Positions 43,497 through 53,823 are shown, counted from the first letter of the stretch. The stretch is 64,000 nucleotides of DNA from Nonomuraea thailandensis (GCF_024172165.1 NZ_JAMZEB010000002.1:5663501-5727500); one strand, 5' to 3'. The notes: generated by a model from the letters alone, not told the origin. Translations and numbers: made by a program.

Positions 43497-44363
43497 CTAC
43501 AGCAGCGCCAGCGCCCGGACGGGCGCGCCGAACCCGCCGCGCAGCTTGACCGCGCCCACGACGAGCCGCGCGCCCCGCTCGGGCACCGTGTCGAGCGCGG
43601 CCAGGTTCTCCAGGCCGTACCTTCCCGTGGTCAGCAGCATCCGGTGCACGAGCGGCTCGCGCCGGGTGCCGACGTCGAGGCTGCTGGTGTCGGTGCCGAA
43701 GCCGACGATGGAACGCTGGTTGATCAGGAAGTCGGCCGCCTCCGGGCTGATCCCGGGAAAGCGCATCACCTGGGCGAGCGCGTCGAACTGCAAGAACGCC
43801 GCAGGGTCGGTGACCCGCTTGTACCAGCCGCTGTCGAGCGCGACGAAGGCCCGCTCCGGGAGGGGGCCGTTGCGCCGCTCCCACTCGCGCAGGTCCTTCA
43901 CGGTCAGCTCGGTGATGTTGTCGCGGGCGGCGCGCCCGGCGATACGGACGACGCACAGCGGGGCGACGAGGTCCTCGGGCCGTACCTGGTCGGCGGTGGG
44001 CAGGCCCTTCCTGGAGTGGGCGGGCACGTCCATGTGCGTCCCGGTGTGCTCGTTGAGGGTCCATTCGGCGGTGTTGAAGCCGATGACGTCCTCGAACATG
44101 ACCTGGCGGCGGGCGGGCCTGCGCACGTACATCTCGAACACCGGGAAGTCGGGGCCGAGTGGGTGCGTCAGGTCCAGGACCCGTGAGGCGCGCACCCCGC
44201 TCGCGGCCTCCGCCCGCCGCGGCAGCACGGCGAGCGCGCCGGCGCCGAGCAGACCGGCCAGCGCCCCGCGCAGCACCCGCCGCCTGCCGGACGGCTGCCC
44301 GCCGGCCTCGGGCGCGTGGTGCCCGTCGCAGGACGCCGGGTGCTCGCCCTCCAGCGCCGCCAT
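43497..44363 (-). CDS. Cyclase-family (kynurenine formamidase-like) hydrolase, Tat-exported
   Basis: 288 residues from ATG at 44363. An N-terminal twin-arginine signal (GRRRVLRGALAGLLGAGALA, about 26-46) precedes the catalytic domain with the metal motif HTGTHMDVPAH (His106, His110, Asp112, His116). The family includes formamidases and aromatic polyketide cyclases; its zinc or manganese site is intact. The gene follows the flavin monooxygenase by seven bases and probably forms an operon with it. A role in tailoring the PKS product is possible but unproven. Confidence 0.85.
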   Translation of the reverse strand: MAALEGEHPASCDGHHAPEAGGQPSGRRRVLRGALAGLLGAGALAVLPRRAEAASGVRASRVLDLTHPLGPDFPVFEMYVRRPARRQVMFEDVIGFNTAEWTLNEHTGTHMDVPAHSRKGLPTADQVRPEDLVAPLCVVRIAGRAARDNITELTVKDLREWERRNGPLPERAFVALDSGWYKRVTDPAAFLQFDALAQVMRFPGISPEAADFLINQRSIVGFGTDTSSLDVGTRREPLVHRMLLTTGRYGLENLAALDTVPERGARLVVGAVKLRGGFGAPVRALALL

Positions 44364-44370
44364 GATCGTC

Positions 44371-45966
44371 TCAGGCGCGCACACGGGGCGACCTCCCCCG
44401 GCCGGCCAGTGGCGCGAGCAGGGCGGCGGCGTCCTCGCCGGTGGTGGCGCCGGCGACGTAGCCGTCCGGCCGGACCAGGACGAGCTTCGCGCCGCGCAAC
44501 GGCCCCTGCCCCGCGAAGCCGCCCGGCACCCGGTACGGCTCCCCGTACGCGCTGCCCTTGGACACCAGCACGCGCGGCACGACCCGGTCGGCCAGCGGCT
44601 CCAGACCCGGCAGCACCTTGAGCGGGTCCACGCCCGGCATGACGAGCAGGGTGTGCCGCGGGTCGGCCAGCAGGTCGCCGAGCCGCACCGGGGCGCCGTC
44701 GCCGCGCAGCGGGGTCACGGTGACGTCGGGCAGGCCGCGGGCGCCGATGGCGCGGCGTCCGCCACGCGGGCCGACCACGGGGCTCTTGCGGTAGTCGAGG
44801 TCGTCCTGCGCCAGAGCGGGGATGAACCGGCGCTCCAGCGCCCCGGTGGAGCCGAGCAGGCCGAGCAGCGCGTCACGCAGGAGGCGGCCGATCGGGGAGC
44901 GCACGGTCCACAGCCGGGTCTGCTGGTGGGCGCCGCGCAGCACCTGCGCGGCCACGGGCGAGCGCTCGGCCTGGTAGCTGTCCAGCAGCCGGTCGGCGTC
45001 GCCGTGCCCGTTGAGGACGAGGGCGAGCTTCCAGCCGAGGTTGGCGGCGTCCTGGATGCCGGTGTTGAGCCCCTGGCCGCCCGCCGGGCTGTGCACGTGG
45101 GCGGCGTCGCCGGCCAGCAGGCAGCGGCCGGCCCGGTAGGCGGCGGCCTGGCGCATGTGCACGGGGAAGCGGGTGCTCCACCGCAGGTCCTTGATCTGCA
45201 CCGGGTAGGGGGCGCGCTCGTCGGCGAGCCGCTGCAGCTCCTCGGCGCTGGGCGCGGAGCCGGGCGTGCCGGCGGTGCTCGCGTCGGCGAAGACGCGCAG
45301 GCCGCCGCCCGGCAGCGACACCAGCACGAGCACGCCGTCGGGATGCAGGTGGTAGTGCGCCTCACCGCGCGGGACGGCGCTGGTGACCGTGCCGTCACCG
45401 AGGATGAAGCTCTGCGTGTAGGTGGTGCCCGCGAAGGGGATGCCGGACAGCTCGCGGACGGCGCTGTGCGCGCCGTCGCAGCCGACCACGTAGGCGGCGG
45501 TGAGCTCTTCGAGCCCGCCGGGGCCGTCGAGCCGCACCGCGACGTGGTCGCCGTGGTCGGTGAGCCCGACGAGCTCCGTACGCCACTCCACCGCCACCCC
45601 GAGCTCGCGCAGCCTGGCGACCATGACGGCCTCGACGGCGGGCTGCGTGATGCCCAGCATGGTGGGGCCGCCGTTGTGCCAGTCGCCGAGGCGGGCGGTC
45701 GCCACGTTCCTGGAGCCGGACCAGTAGCGGGCGGCGCTCATCCGCAGGCCGGCGGCGATCACGCCGTCGGCGGTGCCGTGCCGGGCGAGGACGTCCAGCG
45801 CGCCCGGCCACATCGCCACGGCTCTGGCCTGGTGGGCGGGCCTGTCGAGGGAACGGTCGATGATCCGGCAGGTGATGCCCTGCCTGCGGAGCTCTGTCGC
45901 GAGAGCCAGCCCCGTGGGGCCGGCGCCCACGACCAGGACGGGCAGGGAGATCTTCTCGGTGTCCAC
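44371..45966 (-). CDS. Class A FAD-dependent monooxygenase
   Basis: About 531 residues. N-terminal FAD-binding GAGPTGLALATELRRQG, central GCDGAHSAVREL (DG motif) and GDAAHVHSPAGGQGLNTGIQDAANLGWKL (ribityl-binding GD motif) are complete, with a thioredoxin-like C-terminal domain typical of PgaE/RdmE/PHBH-like hydroxylases. These hydroxylate aromatic or enolic substrates with NAD(P)H and O2. GTG at 45966 is preferred. It is divergent from the SARP gene and coupled to the cyclase-family gene, suggesting a small tailoring operon. Confidence 0.9.
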   Translation of the reverse strand: MDTEKISLPVLVVGAGPTGLALATELRRQGITCRIIDRSLDRPAHQARAVAMWPGALDVLARHGTADGVIAAGLRMSAARYWSGSRNVATARLGDWHNGGPTMLGITQPAVEAVMVARLRELGVAVEWRTELVGLTDHGDHVAVRLDGPGGLEELTAAYVVGCDGAHSAVRELSGIPFAGTTYTQSFILGDGTVTSAVPRGEAHYHLHPDGVLVLVSLPGGGLRVFADASTAGTPGSAPSAEELQRLADERAPYPVQIKDLRWSTRFPVHMRQAAAYRAGRCLLAGDAAHVHSPAGGQGLNTGIQDAANLGWKLALVLNGHGDADRLLDSYQAERSPVAAQVLRGAHQQTRLWTVRSPIGRLLRDALLGLLGSTGALERRFIPALAQDDLDYRKSPVVGPRGGRRAIGARGLPDVTVTPLRGDGAPVRLGDLLADPRHTLLVMPGVDPLKVLPGLEPLADRVVPRVLVSKGSAYGEPYRVPGGFAGQGPLRGAKLVLVRPDGYVAGATTGEDAAALLAPLAGRGRSPRVRA

Positions 45967-46184
45967 CGCGCCACCGTAGGCAGGGGGTGGTCCCGGCCGA
46001 TTCCAGCGAAGGGTGACAGCGGCCGGATCCAACGGGTCAGCCCATGTGTCGAAGGAGACATGCCTCTTCCGCTTTGGGGCAGCCTGCGCCGCCGGACCCC
46101 CGGAAGGGGCGGTATGGCCGTCGTACCATCCGACAGAACGGCTCTCTCTCGAGAGTACGCAAATGACGGGGAATAGAGCACTTG

Positions 46185-47057
46185 ATGATCAAATTCAATG
46201 TTCTCGGTCCACTGGAAGTGCGCACGGAAGCCTATTCATCCCTGCCCAAGGGCCGTAAGGCCCGCCAGGTCCTGGCGCTGCTGCTGCTCCGCGCCAACGA
46301 GGTCGTGGACGTGGAGACGTTCGCCGAGGAGTTGTGGGAGGGTCGCGGCGGTGGGGTCGGCGCGATCCGCACGCACGTCTACAATCTGCGCTCGGCGCTG
46401 GCGGCCCAGCCCGCCACCCGCGCGGTGGCCGACATGCTGGTCACCGAGCCGACCGGGTATCTGCTGCGGGTCGAGCCGGGGCAGCTCGACGCGGAGGCGT
46501 TCGCCGACTCGGTCGCCGAGGGCCGGCAGCTCATGAGCTCCGGCGCCGCGGAGAAGGCGTCGCGGCGGCTGCGTGACGGGCTGAGCCTGTGGCGGGGGCG
46601 CGCGCTGGCCAATGTCACGCCGGGGCCGGTCGTGGCCCGGCATCTCACGTACCTGGAGGAGATCCGCAACCGCGCCGTCGAGCTGCGACTGGAGGCGGAC
46701 CTGCGGCTCGGCCACCATCGGGAGCTGGTGGCGGAGCTGCGCACGCTGATCGCCAGGAACCCGCTCAACGAGTGGTACCACCTGCGCCTCATCGAGTGCC
46801 TGTGCAGGTGCGGGCGGCGGGGGGAGGCCCTGCTCGCCTACCACGACCTGCGCAGGATCCTGGACGAGGAGCTCGGTCTGGAGCCGTCGGCGGAGGCCAG
46901 GCGGCTCCAGCACGGGATCCTGGCGGACGCCGGGCCCCCACCGGGTGATGATCAGCAGTCGAACCGCTCGGTGTACAGCTGGTCCCTGCGCGCGCCGCTC
47001 GCCCGCAGGCCCGCGGCGGTCGTCTCGACGAAGCGGGGGCTGCCGCAGATGAAGTAG
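46185..47057 (+). CDS. SARP-family transcriptional activator
   Basis: 290 residues. An OmpR-type winged helix (about 1-95; NVLGPLEVRTEA, KARQVLALLLLRANEVV, IRTHVYNLRSAL) is followed by a bacterial transcriptional activation domain (about 100-245; YHLRLIECLCRCGRRGEALLAYHDLRRILDEELGLEPS). Such proteins activate antibiotic clusters. The BTAD ends near residue 250; the last ~40 residues run antisense through the 3' end of the convergent reductase gene, overlapping it by 106 bases. It is 2.8 kb past the PKS operon and a candidate cluster regulator. Confidence 0.9.
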   Translation: MIKFNVLGPLEVRTEAYSSLPKGRKARQVLALLLLRANEVVDVETFAEELWEGRGGGVGAIRTHVYNLRSALAAQPATRAVADMLVTEPTGYLLRVEPGQLDAEAFADSVAEGRQLMSSGAAEKASRRLRDGLSLWRGRALANVTPGPVVARHLTYLEEIRNRAVELRLEADLRLGHHRELVAELRTLIARNPLNEWYHLRLIECLCRCGRRGEALLAYHDLRRILDEELGLEPSAEARRLQHGILADAGPPPGDDQQSNRSVYSWSLRAPLARRPAAVVSTKRGLPQMK

Positions 47058-48142
47058 CGGGCGCGCGGCGTGACCGGGATGGCGGGCCGCTCCGGCCGCA
47101 CCACCTCCAGGTAGCGCTCGCCGAGGCGGTGGCGCAGCTCCGCGCCGAACACCGCCTCCTGCGGCGAGGCCACCACGTGGACGAGTGACAGCGGCAGGTC
47201 GCCGCCCTGCCGCACCAGCTCCACGAAGGGGGTCACGCCGATGCCGCCCGCGATCAGCACCGCCGGCCGCCGGGGCCCGTCCTGGGCCTCGCGGGTGAAG
47301 GCGCCGTAGGGGCCGTCGAGGTGGACGACCGCGCCCGGCCCGAGAGCGCGCAGCCGCTCGGTGAACGGGCCGGCGTCCTTGACGGCGAAGGTCAGCTCCG
47401 CGCCGCCGCGCACGACGCTGAAGGGGTGGGCGCGGCTCCCCAGGCCGGTCCGCAGGTAGCAGAACTGCCCCGGCAGCGGATCGAGCGCGCGGCCCAGCGG
47501 CCTGAACGTGTAGGCGGAGACCGTCGGCGACAGCCGCTCGACCCGCTCCAGCCGGTACGGCGCCGCCCACCGCGACACCGACAGCCGCCACGCCACCACC
47601 CCGGCGAACACCACGGCCAGCCCCAGCCAGTACGCCTGCAGCCACGGCGTCTCCGCGAGGAAGCTCGCCAGCCCCCAGGAGTGCACGAACACCAGCGCCA
47701 GCAGCGGGTAGGACAGGTAGTGCGCGTACCGCCAGACCCGGTGCCTGATCAGGTGGCGCGCCAGCGTGCTGGTCAGCCAGAGCACCAGGAACATGACGAA
47801 CGCCAGCCGCCCCAGCGAGGCGTACGCCGATTCGGCCCAGGTGAAGTCGGGCACCAGCACGTAGGCCCAGTCCTGCCGGTCGACGACGGTCTCCAGCAGC
47901 GGGTGGAGCAGCACGAGGAACGCGCCGCACCCGCCGAGCCACCGGTGCAGCGACACGGCGGCCAGCCGGTCGTCCCCCAGCCGATGGGAGATCTGGCGCA
48001 CGCCGAGCAGCACCTGCCACCACATGACGAGCGTGCCGGCCAGGCCGATCAGGTTGGCCACGTCGCCGAGACCGGAGGCCCGCAGGGCGAGCGGGAGCAG
48101 CGGGAGGAAGGAGACCGCTGCCGCGATCGCGACGCGGGTCAT
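46952..48142 (-). CDS. Membrane ferric-reductase-like oxidoreductase with FAD/NAD domains
   Basis: 396 residues. Six hydrophobic segments (about 1-200) carry histidines typical of ferric reductase haem sites (LHRWLGG, LLHPLL, YAHYLSYP, FVHSWG). The C-terminal half has the FAD-binding HPFSVV and the NAD-binding GGIGVTPFVELV and FICGSPRFV, ending in aromatic FDC. It could move electrons from cytosolic NAD(P)H across the membrane. ATG overlaps the stop of the ApbE gene, which would flavinylate a partner protein. Confidence 0.87.
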   Translation of the reverse strand: MTRVAIAAAVSFLPLLPLALRASGLGDVANLIGLAGTLVMWWQVLLGVRQISHRLGDDRLAAVSLHRWLGGCGAFLVLLHPLLETVVDRQDWAYVLVPDFTWAESAYASLGRLAFVMFLVLWLTSTLARHLIRHRVWRYAHYLSYPLLALVFVHSWGLASFLAETPWLQAYWLGLAVVFAGVVAWRLSVSRWAAPYRLERVERLSPTVSAYTFRPLGRALDPLPGQFCYLRTGLGSRAHPFSVVRGGAELTFAVKDAGPFTERLRALGPGAVVHLDGPYGAFTREAQDGPRRPAVLIAGGIGVTPFVELVRQGGDLPLSLVHVVASPQEAVFGAELRHRLGERYLEVVRPERPAIPVTPRARYFICGSPRFVETTAAGLRASGARRDQLYTERFDC

Positions 48143-49035
48143 GCCGTCGCCGCCGAGGAGCGCACCCGGCCGTCGCGGCCGACGGTGATCCAGCGCGCGT
48201 CCGGGTCCTGCCCGGCCAGCCATGGCGGCCCTTCCCGGGTGCCGAGCAGGACGAGGCAGGTGGCGTACACCTCGGCGGCGGCCAGGTCGCCGGTCATGAC
48301 GGTGGCCTGCGCGCAGTCGGAGCCGGCGGGCTCGCCGGTGCGCGGGTCGACGATGTGGTGCAGCACGGTGCCGGCCCGGTCGCGCCAGCTGCGCCGCACG
48401 ACGCTGCTCGTGGCCACCGCCGCCGTGCCGGCGGGCAGCTCCAGCACGCCGATCGGCTGCTCGCGCAGCGGGTGCTCGACGCCGATCCGCCAGGGCCTGC
48501 CACCCTCCGGCCGCCAGGCGACCAGGTCTCCGCCCGCGTCGATCATCCCGTACGGCACCCCCTCCGACTCGCGCTGCGCCTGGGCGGCCCGCTGCACGCT
48601 CCATCCCTTCACGAACCCGCCGAGGTCGACCGCGAGGCCGGGCGAGAGCGTCACGGTGCGGCGGTCGTGGTCGAGGTGCACGACGGGGGCCGCCGCGGGG
48701 GCCGCCGCGCGGGGCGGCGCGGGGGCCGCCTCGGGCGTGCCCACCAGCGCGAAGTCGGTGTCGTAGCCGAGCCGGGCGAGCTCGGCGCCGAGGAAGGGGC
48801 TGAACAGACCGCCGGTGGCGTCGAGGTAGCGGCAGGCCTCGTGGAGCGCCGCCAGGAACAGCTCCGAGACGACGACCGGGCCGCCCGCGTTCACGCGGCT
48901 GGTGTCGCTGCCGGGGTCGAAGCGGCTGAAGGTGCGCTCCACGGTGCGCAGCCACTCCAGCACGGGGGCGTGCCGCCGCGGCGGCAGGACGAGCATGAGG
49001 TCGGTGCCCATCACCCGGTCGCGCAGCACCTTCAC
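48139..49035 (-). CDS. ApbE-family FAD:protein FMN transferase
   Basis: 298 residues. Motifs VMGTDLMLV, FSRFDPGSDTSRVNA, the signature DLGGFVKGWSVQRAA, MIDAGGDLVAWRPEG and HHIVDPRTGEP are those of ApbE proteins. They attach FMN to a threonine of extracytoplasmic electron carriers. GTG at 49035 begins one base after the upstream stop. It lies between a DUF2271 protein and the membrane reductase, forming a three-gene redox module. Confidence 0.92.
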   Translation of the reverse strand: MKVLRDRVMGTDLMLVLPPRRHAPVLEWLRTVERTFSRFDPGSDTSRVNAGGPVVVSELFLAALHEACRYLDATGGLFSPFLGAELARLGYDTDFALVGTPEAAPAPPRAAAPAAAPVVHLDHDRRTVTLSPGLAVDLGGFVKGWSVQRAAQAQRESEGVPYGMIDAGGDLVAWRPEGGRPWRIGVEHPLREQPIGVLELPAGTAAVATSSVVRRSWRDRAGTVLHHIVDPRTGEPAGSDCAQATVMTGDLAAAEVYATCLVLLGTREGPPWLAGQDPDARWITVGRDGRVRSSAATA

Positions 49036-49036
49036 C

Positions 49037-49714
49037 TCAGGACCCCCTCGTGAACGTCGTGACGGCGCCGGCGGGCGGCCGCTCGCCCGGGGAGTAGCCG
49101 GCGCGGACGTCGGCGACGAGCGCGGGCTCCTGCCCGGTGTCGGCCGGCAGGAACTCCACCCGCGGCCGGGAGGCGTGCGGCAGGTCGCCCAGCTCGATGG
49201 AGCCGGTGAACAGCACCCGCTTCTCCCACACCACATTGCCCTCCACCCGATAGGTGTACGAACCCGGCGGAACCGGCTTGCCGCTGCGGTCGGTGGTGTC
49301 CCAGTAGACACTCTGCCTGCCGCTCTCCTGGGCGGGACGGCTGGCCGCCTTGACCTCGCTGTCGGTGGCCGTCTCCCACCCGGACGCCTCGCGCCACAGG
49401 GGCAGCGACATGGGCCTGCGCTCGAAGCCGCCGTTGGCGGTGAAGCTGGTGGCGAACAGGGTGCGCACGTAACGCCCCTGCGCGTCCTCGATCCAGATGG
49501 CGAGCTGGTTGCTGGCGAGCCTGGGCAAGCGGTGGAGCTCGTAGTCGATGCGCACCAGGCCCAGGCGGCCGGTGACCGGCACCGACCAGGCCAGGCCCGC
49601 GGGCGAGGCGGGCGGCGGCTCGGGGCGGTAGGAGAGGTAGGCGGCGGTCGCGGTCGTGGCCACTCCGGTGATGACGACGATCGGCACGATCAGTCGGCTC
49701 GTCCGCTCCGACAT
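49037..49714 (-). CDS. Secreted DUF2271-like protein
   Basis: 225 residues. One N-terminal membrane segment (about 8-27, signal anchor) is followed by a beta-rich domain (RLASNQLAIWIEDAQGRYVRTLF, SVYWDTTDRSGKPVPPGSYTYRVEGNV), which matches DUF2271 proteins and resembles FlgD-like folds. DUF2271 genes are known to co-occur with ApbE and flavoprotein genes in electron-transfer loci. AAAGGG precedes the ATG. The fourth 22-bp operator lies 19-40 bp upstream. Confidence 0.85.
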   Translation of the reverse strand: MSERTSRLIVPIVVITGVATTATAAYLSYRPEPPPASPAGLAWSVPVTGRLGLVRIDYELHRLPRLASNQLAIWIEDAQGRYVRTLFATSFTANGGFERRPMSLPLWREASGWETATDSEVKAASRPAQESGRQSVYWDTTDRSGKPVPPGSYTYRVEGNVVWEKRVLFTGSIELGDLPHASRPRVEFLPADTGQEPALVADVRAGYSPGERPPAGAVTTFTRGS

Positions 49715-49732
49715 GGTTGCCCTTTCCGTATG

Positions 49733-49754
49733 GATAGTGTGCATCAACACTACC
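49733..49754. promoter_or_regulatory. 22-bp inverted-repeat operator, copy 4 (DUF2271 operon)
   Basis: GATAG-N12-CTACC, with stronger inner arms TAGTGT and ACACTA. It lies 19-40 bp upstream of the DUF2271 start, the same position as the other copies, and is preceded by TATG as in copy 1. Confidence 0.6.
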
Positions 49755-49820
49755 CACTTTGCCGACGGAATGGATCTCGTCACAGGGATATCCGCACGCG
49801 CCGGGGGTAGTGCCGAGCCC

Positions 49821-50702
49821 ATGCCCCCCATCGTGGCCGTCGTGGCACATCGCAAGAAGACGTTAGGCGCGGGCCTGGACGCGCTCCGCGTGCTCATCAG
49901 CGAGCAGGACGTCGGCGACGTCCTCTGGCACGAGGTGTCGAAGAGCAAGAAGGCAGGCAAGAAGGTGCGCAAGGCGCTCGACGAGGGTGCCGAGCTGGTG
50001 TTCGTCTGGGGCGGTGACGGCATGGTGCAGCGCTGCGCCGACGCGCTGGCGGGCACGGGCGTGCCGATGGCCATCCTCCCCGCCGGCACCGCGAACCTGT
50101 TCGCCGCCAACCTCGGCATCCCCGCCGACCTGGCCCGGGCGGTGAGCATCGGCTTCCACGGGCGGCGCGAGAAGCTGGACCTGGGCCTGCTGAACGGCGA
50201 GCACTTCGCGGTGATGGCGGGGGCCGGGTTCGAGGCCGAGATGATCGCCGACGTGGACGGGCAGGCCAAGCGGCGCTTCGGCAAGCTGAGCTACTTCAGG
50301 GCGGCCGTGCGGCACGTCGGCGGGCCGCTGGTGCCGATGAAGATCAAGCTGGACGGGGCGACCTGGTTCGAGGGCCGCGCGAGCTGCCTCCTGCTGGGCA
50401 ACGTGAGCACGATCGCCGCCGGCGTCGAGGCCTTCGACGACGCCCGGCCGGACGACGGCTGGCTGGAGGTGGGCATCACCACCGCCAGGGGCCCGGTGCA
50501 GTGGGCGCGCGTGCTCGCCAGGATGGCCACCGGCCGCTCCGACGGCTCGCCGTTCGTGCGGGTCTCGCGCGCCAGGAAGGTCTCGGCCCGCTTCGGCCAT
50601 CCGCTCAGGTTCGAGCTCGACGGCGGCGAGCGCGGGCACACCACCCGGTTCAAGGCCGAGATCGCCGCGGGCGCGCTGACCGTCTGCCTGCCCGGGGACT
50701 GA
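49821..50702 (+). CDS. Diacylglycerol kinase / sphingosine kinase family protein
   Basis: 293 residues. The nucleotide-binding GGDGMVQRCADAL, ILPAGTANLFAANLGIP and the second-domain GAGFEAEM and FRAAVRHV are typical of the DagK/YegS fold, with FELDGGERGHT near the C-terminus. Members phosphorylate diacylglycerol or related lipids. ATG at 49821 starts the conserved part; an in-frame ATG at 49770 is possible. It ends three bases before the convergent RamB gene. Confidence 0.88.
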   Translation: MPPIVAVVAHRKKTLGAGLDALRVLISEQDVGDVLWHEVSKSKKAGKKVRKALDEGAELVFVWGGDGMVQRCADALAGTGVPMAILPAGTANLFAANLGIPADLARAVSIGFHGRREKLDLGLLNGEHFAVMAGAGFEAEMIADVDGQAKRRFGKLSYFRAAVRHVGGPLVPMKIKLDGATWFEGRASCLLLGNVSTIAAGVEAFDDARPDDGWLEVGITTARGPVQWARVLARMATGRSDGSPFVRVSRARKVSARFGHPLRFELDGGERGHTTRFKAEIAAGALTVCLPGD

Positions 50703-50705
50703 TCC

Positions 50706-52178
50706 TCAGGTGGCGGCCGCGTGCCGCTCCAGGAAGGTGTAGACGTCGGCCTCGTCCACGCCCGGGAACGAGCCGGGCGGCAGCGCGGCCAGCACGTGGG
50801 AGTTGGCGCGGGCCGACGGCCAGGCGTACCCCTCCCAGCGCTCGGCCAGCTCGGCCGGCGGCCGGCGGCAGCAGTCGCCGTTCGGGCAGCTCGACTTGGT
50901 GCGGTGGGTGGTCTCGCGGCCCCTGAACCAGCGCGACTCCTTGTACGGCACCCCCAGCGTGATCGCGAAGTCCCGCTCGCGCGACGGATCGACGTGCGCC
51001 ACGCAGAAGTACGTGCCGGTGGGCGAGTCGGAGTACTGGTAGTACACCGAGAACCGGTCGGGCGAGGCGAACACCTGCCGCCCCGACCACTGCAGGCACA
51101 TCCGCTGCCCCTCGATGGCGCCCTGCTCGTCGGCGGGGAAGACGATGCCGTCGTTCTCGTAGGCCTTGTAGATGGTGCCGCCGGCGTCGTTGCGCACGAA
51201 GTGGCACACCAGGCCCAGGTGGTGGGTGGCGAGATTGGTGAAGCGGTGCGCGGCCATCTCGTACGACACCGCGAACACGTCGCGCAGGTCCTCCACCGAC
51301 AGCGCCCGGTCGGACTTGGCTTCCTGGAGGTAGAGGGCGGCGGCCTTCTCGGGGACGAGCACGGCGGCGGCGAAGTAGTTGGCCTCGGTGCGCTGGCGCA
51401 GGAAGTCGGCGAAGTCGCGGGGCTTGCCGTGGCCGAGCGCGAGGTGCCCGAGCGTCTGGAGCAGGATCGTGCGCGGGGTGTGCATGCCGAGCTGCTCGTG
51501 CTTGACGTAGATGCGGCGGTTGCGCAGGTCGGTGATGGAGCGCACGGAGCGGGGCAGGTCCTGGGCGGTGTGCACGGTGTAGCCGAAGTGCGTGACCAGG
51601 CCCTGGATCGTGCTCTGTGACAGGGCGCCGGTACGGTAGCCGACCGCTTCCAGCGCCTGGGCGGCGGCCTTCTCGATGTCGGGGAAGTAGTTGCCCACCT
51701 CCCGCTGCCTGCGCCGCAGCTCGGCGTTGGCGACCCGGGCCTCCTCGGGGGTGGCCGTGCCGCGGGCCTGGCGGGCGCGCAGCTCGCCGTACAGGCCGAG
51801 GAGGTGCTCCAGCACGTCGTTGGGCACGCGGGCGGAGACCTTCAGCCGGGGCAGGCCGAGCCCGGCGTAGACGGGGTCGCGCTGGGCCTCCTCCAGCGCG
51901 ATCTCCAGTTGCGCGCGGCGGTTGGGCGGCTGGCGGCGCAGCAGCTCCTCGACCGGGACGCCCAGGGCGGTCGCCAGCGACTTGAGCAGGGAGAGCTTGG
52001 GCTCGCGCTTGCCGTTCTCCAGCAGCGAGAGCTGGCTGGGCGCCCTGCCGACGCGCGAGCCGAGGTCGGACAGCGTCAGGCCGCGCTGTTTGCGCAGGTG
52101 GCGCAGGCGCTGGCCAAACGCGATCAGATCCAGCTCCTGCGTCAAAGACAGCGGTTCTTCGCCCAGCAAGGAGGCCAT
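50706..52178 (-). CDS. ramB: RamB/ScfR-type regulator of acetate metabolism
   Basis: 490 residues. An N-terminal XRE helix-turn-helix (about 17-75; LRHLRKQRGLTLSDLG, QLSLLENGKREPK) precedes an IrrE/ImmA-like region (LLQTLGHLALGHGKPRDF) and a C-terminal DUF2083-type part with a Cys cluster (KSSCPNGDCC) near 425-435. Proteins of this design repress isocitrate lyase and malate synthase in actinobacteria, and it is divergent here from aceA, which supports the name. Start ATG at 52178. Confidence 0.88.
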   Translation of the reverse strand: MASLLGEEPLSLTQELDLIAFGQRLRHLRKQRGLTLSDLGSRVGRAPSQLSLLENGKREPKLSLLKSLATALGVPVEELLRRQPPNRRAQLEIALEEAQRDPVYAGLGLPRLKVSARVPNDVLEHLLGLYGELRARQARGTATPEEARVANAELRRRQREVGNYFPDIEKAAAQALEAVGYRTGALSQSTIQGLVTHFGYTVHTAQDLPRSVRSITDLRNRRIYVKHEQLGMHTPRTILLQTLGHLALGHGKPRDFADFLRQRTEANYFAAAVLVPEKAAALYLQEAKSDRALSVEDLRDVFAVSYEMAAHRFTNLATHHLGLVCHFVRNDAGGTIYKAYENDGIVFPADEQGAIEGQRMCLQWSGRQVFASPDRFSVYYQYSDSPTGTYFCVAHVDPSRERDFAITLGVPYKESRWFRGRETTHRTKSSCPNGDCCRRPPAELAERWEGYAWPSARANSHVLAALPPGSFPGVDEADVYTFLERHAAAT

Positions 52179-52435
52179 GCCGGAATCTTAGACAGAAATT
52201 CGGCCCATTTTCTAGCCTTCCCGGCGTCACGGTTGAGGGGGTCGCGCCGGGCGTTCCTCGCGCTCGATTGGTCTAGGCCAACGGTAAAAGTTGCGATTTC
52301 TTCACTGTTGAGTACGCGCGAGTAATGCACATAAGCAGAAGATTCGTCGTTCTTCTCTCCTCTTCGGACTGTTTGGGGGTACGCGCCAGGGCAGAGACTC
52401 GGCGTGAGCCCCAGGGGACGACAAAGGAGCGAACA

Positions 52436-53722
<1,287 letters not shown>

Positions 53723-53777
53723 TCCCCCGCTGAGCTCGCCGGCCACCTCCAGGGCATGGGAAGGTTCCCCCGGCGAA

Positions 53778-53823
53778 GGCGGGCCGCGCCGGTCCCCCCA
53801 GCACCGGCGCGGCCCGCCCCTTT
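53778..53823 (+). terminator. Terminator of aceA
   Basis: A perfect 16-bp stem (arms 53778-53793 and 53803-53818) with a nine-base loop is followed by CCTTT. It is 56 bp after the aceA stop. Confidence 0.9.
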
